From an uncultured Eubacteriales bacterium (GTDB lineage Bacteria; Bacillota; Clostridia; Oscillospirales; Acutalibacteraceae), in the NCBI GenBank assembly GCA_934466515.1, contig CAKSLH010000017.1:1-11451 (forward strand): a DNA stretch of 11,451 nucleotides, written 5' to 3'. Both the position numbers and the translations under genes were made by a program. Position 1 is the first letter of the stretch, and every line of letters starts with the position of its first letter. Positions 6,606 through 11,451 of the stretch are shown here, in pieces. The notes below the pieces were generated by a model. It did not search any database, was not told the origin of the DNA, and was given only the letters and a program-made list of their open reading frames with translations.

Positions 6606-6645
6606 GTCTTTAAATATAACAAAATTGTGAATTTTTGTAAAAAAA

Positions 6646-6674
6646 TTGATAAATTCGAAAAAAGGTGTTATAAT
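6646..6674 (+). promoter_or_regulatory. Sigma-A-type promoter of the PBP gene
   Basis: TTGATA (6646-6651), a 17-nt spacer and a perfect TATAAT (6669-6674) predict transcription starting near 6681. This lies between the two divergent genes and fixes the PBP start downstream of 6681. Confidence 0.8.
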
Positions 6675-6716
6675 GGGCACGGCGGAAAATTTTATCCGTC
6701 TTATCCTAAACATATC

Positions 6717-6731
6717 GGAGGAGAAGTTTTG
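6717..6731 (+). promoter_or_regulatory. RBS and TTG start codon of the PBP gene
   Basis: GGAGGAG (6717-6723), a near-perfect Shine-Dalgarno, stands 5 nt before an in-frame TTG (6729-6731). The upstream in-frame GTG at 6627 precedes the -10 box, so it would not be in the mRNA. Starting at TTG also places a basic LKRLFK directly before the membrane anchor, as expected. Confidence 0.85.
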
Positions 6732-9026
6732 AAGCGATTATTTAAGTTTTCGTGCGTTCTGATGTCGGCAATCCTGTTTGTTTCTTCTGTAGGAATGGTT
6801 TTTGCGGTTGCGGGCAATAAAAAGAACTCTTCAAAGGTTGACCCCTTTAACAGCGGAGATATAGTTGAAAATATCCGTAACCTCGAAATTAACATGACTT
6901 CTATAATTTATGTTAAAAACGAAAAGGGAGACTGGCAGGAATATCAGCGTTTGCACGGCGAGGAAAACCGAATTTGGGTACCGCTTGAGAAGGTTCCGAA
7001 ACAGCTTGTCGACGCTTTTGTGTCAATAGAGGACGAAAGGTTTTACACCCACGGCGGAGTTGACTGGAAAAGAACCTTAGGCGCTTTTGTCAATTCAATC
7101 CCCGGAATTCATATATATTCTTCAAAGCAGGGCGGTTCAACAATCACTCAGCAGCTTATAAAGAATATAACGGGCGATAATTCAAGAAAAGCGACAAGAA
7201 AGCTCCGCGAGATAACACGAGCGCTCAGTATTGAAAAAATGCTCAGCAAGGATGAAATTTTAGAGGCTTACTTAAATACGATTTCTCTCGGCAGCGGAAT
7301 TTGCGGAGTTCAGGTTGCGGCAAACTATTATTTTAATAAGGATGTCAGCGAGCTTTCCTTAACGGAATGCGCTGCGCTTGCCGGAATTACCAAAAACCCC
7401 TCGCTTTATAATCCCGACAGATTTCCCGAGGAAAATAAAAAGCGCAGAATAAACGTCCTTAAAAAAATGCTTGAGCTCGATAAAATCACAATGGACGAGT
7501 ATGCTCAAAGCTGTCTTGAGGATTTGGTTATAGATAAATCTCAGCAGAGTAATTTTGAAATTCCGATAAATAATTACTTTGTCGATACCCTTATAGATCA
7601 GATTATTGACGATTTGAGCGAAAAATATAATTGCAGTAAAAATACAGCTTCCTCAATGCTTTATAACGGCGGCTATAAAATCTATGCTTCCGTTGATCCC
7701 GAAATTCAGGATACAATGGAAAGCGTATTTAAAAATGTCAATAAATATTTCTCTCAGCGCTCAAAGCTTGATAAAACCAAGCATGTCGAATGCGCTATGA
7801 CTATTATGGATTACAGCGGACATATCGTCGGGCTTGTGGGCGGAACGGGTGAAAAAACCGTTAACAGAGGCGTTAATTTCGCGACCTCGCCGCGCCAGCC
7901 GGGGTCTACAATGAAGCCGCTCGGCGTTTATTCTCAGCTTATTGATAACGGCAAGATAAACTGGTCCTCCGTTTATGACGATAAGCCCCTTGATAACTAT
8001 TACGGCAACGGAAAAAAGGGTCCTAAGGAATGGTACGGCTATTATGCGGGCAGAATGACAGTGAAGGACGCTTTGGAGCATTCCGTTAATACAATTCCGT
8101 GCTGGCTGTTAAAGGATGAGCTCGGAATTGATAATTCGTTTAATTTCCTTAAGGATAAGTATAAGCTTTCCTATCTTAATAAGGACGATAAAAACTTATC
8201 TTCTCTCGCTCTCGGCGGCTGTACAAAGGGAATTTCAACCGTTCAGTCGGCGGCGGCTTATGCCGTATTCGGAAGCGGCGGAAAGTACCATAATCCGAAA
8301 ACCTATTTTAAGGTTGTTAAGTCAAGCAATGATGAGGTTATTTTAAAGGACGATTCTGAGGGTACGCAGGTTATTAAGTCTACTTCCGCAACGGTTATGA
8401 ATAAGCTCTTGCAGAATGTTGTATACGGCAGGCGCGGAACAGGTACCTATATCGCAAATTACAGTAAGCTTAAAACCTTTGCAAAAACCGGTACAACAAG
8501 CGAACAGAACGATCTTTGGATGGTAGCAGGCTCGCCCTATTATATAGGCTCGGTTTGGTACGGCTTTGATAAAAAGGAATATGTCAATAATTCAAATTCC
8601 GCGGCTATGATCTGGAAAGAGATTATGACAAAGGTTCATAAAGACCTTGAGGAAAAGGATTTTGAATATGATGAAGAGGTAGTTGAGGAGTCCTATTGCC
8701 CGTATTCGGGACTTTTAAGCGGTTCAAACTGCCAAAGAGTTGTGGGATACTATGTTCCCGGATTCGTTCCTACCGGCAGATGCGACGGTCAGCATTGGGT
8801 TCAAAAAGACGATGAGGAAGTATCTTCTTCACAGTCTAGTGAGTCTCAGTCTCAGGTATCGTCTTCTTCGCAGGAATCAAGCTCGTCATCTTCATCTTCG
8901 AGCTCATCCTCGTCTTCTTCAAGCTCTTCGTCTTCTTCGTCTTCGAGCTCGTCTGATACATCTTCAGCTTCAAGCTCGTCGTCCTCGTCTTCTTCGTCCT
9001 CGTCTGAACCGACTGCGGCGGAATAA
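6729..9026 (+). CDS. Class A penicillin-binding protein (glycosyltransferase/transpeptidase) with poly-Ser tail
   Basis: This bifunctional enzyme polymerises lipid II into glycan strands and crosslinks the stem peptides on the outer face of the membrane. From the TTG start it has 765 residues. A single N-terminal anchor helix (about 7-28) precedes the GT51 domain: EDERFYTHGG with the likely catalytic Glu101, GGSTITQQ (135-142), RKLRE (157-161) and ILEAYLNTISLG (177-188). The transpeptidase has its three active-site motifs: S393-T-M-K396, S452-V-N454 and K586-T-G-T. After it comes a Cys/His segment (CPYSGLLSGSNC at 657-668, RCDGQHW near 684-690), often seen in clostridial PBPs. A serine-rich tail (699-759) ends in EPTAAE. 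The gene has its own promoter and is divergent from the ABC transporter. No terminator separates it from copA, so read-through is likely. Inhibition by beta-lactams is expected from the family. Confidence 0.93.
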   Translation: MKRLFKFSCVLMSAILFVSSVGMVFAVAGNKKNSSKVDPFNSGDIVENIRNLEINMTSIIYVKNEKGDWQEYQRLHGEENRIWVPLEKVPKQLVDAFVSIEDERFYTHGGVDWKRTLGAFVNSIPGIHIYSSKQGGSTITQQLIKNITGDNSRKATRKLREITRALSIEKMLSKDEILEAYLNTISLGSGICGVQVAANYYFNKDVSELSLTECAALAGITKNPSLYNPDRFPEENKKRRINVLKKMLELDKITMDEYAQSCLEDLVIDKSQQSNFEIPINNYFVDTLIDQIIDDLSEKYNCSKNTASSMLYNGGYKIYASVDPEIQDTMESVFKNVNKYFSQRSKLDKTKHVECAMTIMDYSGHIVGLVGGTGEKTVNRGVNFATSPRQPGSTMKPLGVYSQLIDNGKINWSSVYDDKPLDNYYGNGKKGPKEWYGYYAGRMTVKDALEHSVNTIPCWLLKDELGIDNSFNFLKDKYKLSYLNKDDKNLSSLALGGCTKGISTVQSAAAYAVFGSGGKYHNPKTYFKVVKSSNDEVILKDDSEGTQVIKSTSATVMNKLLQNVVYGRRGTGTYIANYSKLKTFAKTGTTSEQNDLWMVAGSPYYIGSVWYGFDKKEYVNNSNSAAMIWKEIMTKVHKDLEEKDFEYDEEVVEESYCPYSGLLSGSNCQRVVGYYVPGFVPTGRCDGQHWVQKDDEEVSSSQSSESQSQVSSSSQESSSSSSSSSSSSSSSSSSSSSSSSSSDTSSASSSSSSSSSSSSEPTAAE
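8823..9005 (+). repeat. Low-complexity serine-coding tract in the PBP gene
   Basis: The tract codes for a tail that is mostly serine, including runs of 26 (8877-8954) and 12 residues, with a few Gln, Glu, Asp, Thr and Ala. TCT, TCA, TCG, TCC and AGC codons are mixed irregularly, so it is not a simple slipped trinucleotide repeat. It would form a flexible linker outside the cell. Confidence 0.9.
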
Positions 9027-9042
9027 ATAATTTTCAATTTTA

Positions 9043-9070
9043 AATTTTTAATTTTTAATTTTTAATTTTT
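9043..9070. repeat. Four perfect tandem copies of AATTTTT before copA
   Basis: The heptamer AATTTTT is repeated four times without change (9043-9049, 9050-9056, 9057-9063, 9064-9070), and degenerate copies precede it from about 9030. It fills most of the 62-nt spacer between the PBP stop and the copA start. There is no GC-rich stem here, so no terminator, and no clear -35/-10 pair. Confidence 0.9.
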
Positions 9071-9088
9071 TAAAGAGTGTGGTGTTTA

Positions 9089-11451
9089 ATGAAAAAATTC
9101 AGTATTTCGGGTATGAGCTGTGCGGCATGCAGCGCGAGAGTGCAAAAAGCGGTTTCGAAGCTTGATAATATCGAAACCTGCGAGGTAAACCTTCTTACCA
9201 ATACAATGGTCTGCGAGGGATCCGCTTCCGATAAGGAGATTATAGAAGCGGTTAAAAACGCAGGCTATGGGGCTAAGGTTTATAATGAAAACGATACTGA
9301 GGGGAAAGAAAGCCCGTTTTTGAAGCTTAAAAAAAGGCTTATTTACTCCGTCGGAGTTTTAATCGTTTTAATGTATGTTTCAATGGGATTTGTAATGTGG
9401 AATTTCCCGCTGCCGTCATTTCTTTCCGAAAATCTGATAACCGTAGCTTTAATTGAACTTGTTTTAACGGTTGTAATTATGATAATCAACCGAAGCTTTT
9501 TCATCAGCGGCTTTAAAAACCTTTTCAGGCTTTCGCCGAATATGGATTCTTTAGTTGCAATAGGCTCGGGAACGGCATTTGTTTACAGCACTGTTATAAC
9601 CGTTAAAATGCTTATAAACGGAAATATAATGCACCACGATCTGCATGGGCTTTATTTCGAATCCGCCGCCATGATTTTAACGCTTATTACGGTCGGCAAA
9701 ATGCTTGAGGCCTATTCAAAGGGCAAAACCACCGCTGAATTAAACCGCCTTATGAGTTTTGCTCCTAAAACCGCAACACTTTTGATTGACGGTGAGGAAA
9801 AAACCGTTCCTGTTTCCGAAATTAAAATAGGCGATATTATTTTAACAAGAGCGGGGGAGAGCTTCGCGGTTGACGGAGAGATAATCGAGGGAACCTGCTC
9901 TGCTGATGAATCCGCGATTACGGGTGAAAGCATGCCTGTTGATAAATCCGTCGGTGATAAGGTAACAGGCGCTACTATAAATCTTTCGGGTGCGGTTAAA
10001 ATCAAAGCCGAGGCGATAGGGGAAGATACGGTATTTTCTAAAATTATTAAAACCGTTAATGACGCCGCGTCCTCAAAAGCCCCGATCGCAAGAATTGCGG
10101 ATAGGGTTTCGGGCGTGTTTGTTCCGTCGGTTCTGCTCATCGCTATAGTTACACTGGCGGTTTGGCTGATAAAGGGTGCCGATGTTTCTACGGCGCTTTC
10201 ACATTCGATTGCGGTAATAGTAATTAGCTGTCCGTGCGCATTGGGACTCGCAACTCCTGTTGCAATAATGGTTTCAAGCGGCGTCGGCGCTAAAAACGGA
10301 ATTCTTTATAAAAATGCCGCCGCAATAGAAATGTCGGGAAAAATTAAAACCGTTATTATGGATAAAACCGGTACTGTCACGACGGGTAAGCCCTCTGTAA
10401 TAAAGGCTTCTGCCGCCGAAAGCACCGATTTTGAAGAATTTAAAAATATTGCCTTTTCCTTGGAAAAGAACAGTACCCATCCGCTTGCGGTTGCAGTAAC
10501 CGAATATTTTGCCGAGCTTACCGCAAAGGAAATTGAGATTACCGATTTTGAAGAGGTTGCGGGAAAGGGAGTTTTTGCCGAAAGCAACGGCAAAAACCTT
10601 TTTGCAGGCAATCTTAAAGCCGCAAAGGAGCTTTGCGAAATTTCAGAAATTATTGAAAGCGACGCGGCTTCGCAGTCGGATATCGGCGCAACGCCTGTCT
10701 TCTTCGTTTGCAATAATAAGCTTTTGGGCTTTGCGGCGGTTGCCGATACCGTTAAACCTGACAGCGCGCTTGCCGTAAAGAGGTTTAAGGAAATGGGCAT
10801 TACTACCGTAATGCTCACAGGTGATAACGCACGGACTGCTTCGGCTATTGCGAAAAAGGTCGGAATTGAAAAGGTTGTTTCCGATGTTTTGCCGAATGAA
10901 AAGGCTGATGTTGTGGCAAAATATAAAAATGAAGGCAGAACCGCTATGATAGGCGACGGAATTAACGACGCTCCCGCTCTTGCCACCGCCGATCTCGGAA
11001 TAGCAATAGGCGCAGGCAAGGATATCGCAATTGATGTTGCCGACGCGGTGCTTATAAAAAACAGTATGCTTGATGCGGTAAACTGCATATTGCTCGGCAG
11101 AAAGGCGCTTTTGAATATTAAGGAAAACCTTTTCTGGGCGTTTATCTATAATGTTATAGGAATTCCTATGGCGGCGGGTCTTTTCGGGTTTAATTTAAAT
11201 CCGATGTTTGCCGCGGCGGCTATGTCATTATCAAGCGTAAGCGTTGTAACTAACGCGTTAAGACTAAACACATTTAAATCTCTCACACTAAAGGAAGTGA
11301 AAACAGTGAAAAAGACAGTTTTAATAACAGGCATGATGTGCGGTCATTGCTCCGCAAGGGTTAAATCCGCGCTCGAAAAGCTCGGAGGAGTAAAATCCGC
11401 CGAGGTTGACCATGAAAAGGGAACAGCCGTTATAACCTGCGACAGCACGCT
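9089..11451 (+). CDS. copA: Copper-translocating P1B-type ATPase with C-terminal CopZ-like domain (3' end missing)
   Basis: The frame is open from ATG 9089 to the right edge (787 full codons). The protein uses ATP to export Cu+ across the membrane. An N-terminal HMA domain binds metal through CAAC (GMSCAAC, 8-14). Membrane helices lie at about 84-104, 115-134, 153-173 and 186-206, with actuator TGES (278-281). Then come the CPC metal site (381-383), phosphorylated D425 in DKTGT, HP (464-465), and GDGINDAP (622-629). Late-helix residues Y687-N688, P693, M712 and S715-S716 fit the Cu+ (P1B-1) type over Zn/Cd/Pb pumps. After the usual pump end (about residue 728) and a short linker, a second HMA begins (KKTVLITGMMCGHC, 741-754) with a CGHC site; the window cuts it off. 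The RBS is weak (AAAGAG or GGTG). Co-transcription with the PBP gene is possible across the 62-nt spacer. No CsoR or CopY regulator is in view. Confidence 0.93.
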   Translation, partial: MKKFSISGMSCAACSARVQKAVSKLDNIETCEVNLLTNTMVCEGSASDKEIIEAVKNAGYGAKVYNENDTEGKESPFLKLKKRLIYSVGVLIVLMYVSMGFVMWNFPLPSFLSENLITVALIELVLTVVIMIINRSFFISGFKNLFRLSPNMDSLVAIGSGTAFVYSTVITVKMLINGNIMHHDLHGLYFESAAMILTLITVGKMLEAYSKGKTTAELNRLMSFAPKTATLLIDGEEKTVPVSEIKIGDIILTRAGESFAVDGEIIEGTCSADESAITGESMPVDKSVGDKVTGATINLSGAVKIKAEAIGEDTVFSKIIKTVNDAASSKAPIARIADRVSGVFVPSVLLIAIVTLAVWLIKGADVSTALSHSIAVIVISCPCALGLATPVAIMVSSGVGAKNGILYKNAAAIEMSGKIKTVIMDKTGTVTTGKPSVIKASAAESTDFEEFKNIAFSLEKNSTHPLAVAVTEYFAELTAKEIEITDFEEVAGKGVFAESNGKNLFAGNLKAAKELCEISEIIESDAASQSDIGATPVFFVCNNKLLGFAAVADTVKPDSALAVKRFKEMGITTVMLTGDNARTASAIAKKVGIEKVVSDVLPNEKADVVAKYKNEGRTAMIGDGINDAPALATADLGIAIGAGKDIAIDVADAVLIKNSMLDAVNCILLGRKALLNIKENLFWAFIYNVIGIPMAAGLFGFNLNPMFAAAAMSLSSVSVVTNALRLNTFKSLTLKEVKTVKKTVLITGMMCGHCSARVKSALEKLGGVKSAEVDHEKGTAVITCDST
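11290..11308 (+). promoter_or_regulatory. Candidate internal RBS and GTG start for a free CopZ-like chaperone
   Basis: Inside copA, AAAGGAAG (11290-11297) stands 8 nt before an in-frame GTG (11306-11308, codon 740) followed by AAAAAGACAGTT. Starting there would give MKKTVLITGMMCGHC..., a complete CopZ-like N-terminus that parallels the MKKFSISGMSCAAC start of CopA. This Shine-Dalgarno is better than the one before copA itself. Internal initiation is inferred, not shown. Confidence 0.45.

Noticed and set aside
6679..6700. Weak dyad ACGG...CCGT in the PBP leader as a riboswitch or attenuator
   Set aside because: The stem is only four pairs with mismatches and the leader is under 50 nt, too short for a known riboswitch.
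8852..9037. Minus-strand acidic Glu/Asp-rich ORF of 61 aa
   Set aside because: It is the reverse complement of the poly-serine codon tract in the PBP gene.
9030..9075. T-rich tract after the PBP gene read as a terminator
   Set aside because: No GC-containing stem precedes the T runs; only AT self-pairing of the heptamers is possible.
9712..11334. Long minus-strand ORFs (142, 260 and 62 aa) opposite copA
   Set aside because: The plus strand encodes an intact P-type ATPase with all motifs across this span; the antisense readings are Ala/Ser-rich shadows without RBS.

Overview
The window looks like a chromosomal segment from a Gram-positive, anaerobic gut-type Firmicute, most likely class Clostridia (Oscillospiraceae/Ruminococcaceae-like). 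The clues are strong GGAGG-type ribosome binding sites, a TTG-started class A penicillin-binding protein with a Cys/His-containing C-terminal segment, a collagen-like protein fused to BspA-type leucine-rich repeats, and moderate GC with an AT-rich island. The taxonomy is inference; no rRNA or other marker is present.

Layout. (1) 1-2832, +: the 3' part of a giant collagen-like surface protein, open at the left edge. Gly-X-Y tracts alternate with SAYEIA...EWLxSLKG modules and short beta modules, and it ends in BspA-type LRRs. (2) 2853-3554, +: a small AT-rich gene of unknown function, 20 nt downstream with a good RBS, probably in the same operon. (3) 3555-3952: a non-coding gap full of hairpins. 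It holds two inverted copies of a 32-nt hairpin element with a compensatory base change, and ends in a terminator serving the convergent gene. (4) 3953-6568, -: a fused MacB-type ABC ATPase/permease. (5) 6569-6728: a divergent promoter region. (6) 6729-9026, +: a class A PBP (glycosyltransferase plus transpeptidase) with a very long poly-serine tail. (7) 9027-9088: a spacer with four perfect AATTTTT copies and no terminator. (8) 9089 to the right edge, +: a Cu+-type P1B ATPase (copA) with a CopZ-like metal-binding domain fused to its C-terminus. The protein runs off the window.

The genes are mostly envelope functions: a surface adhesin-like protein, an exporter or mechanotransmission ABC system, a peptidoglycan synthase and a copper exporter. 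I see no phage, IS or CRISPR genes. The observations most worth following are an internal Shine-Dalgarno plus GTG inside copA that could release a free CopZ-like chaperone from the same mRNA, the paired covarying hairpin elements in the 3.6-3.85 kb gap, and the higher-order (about 1.0-1.06 kb) duplication inside the collagen-like gene. GC figures are hand counts on sampled lines, and family assignments come from motif reading without database searches.
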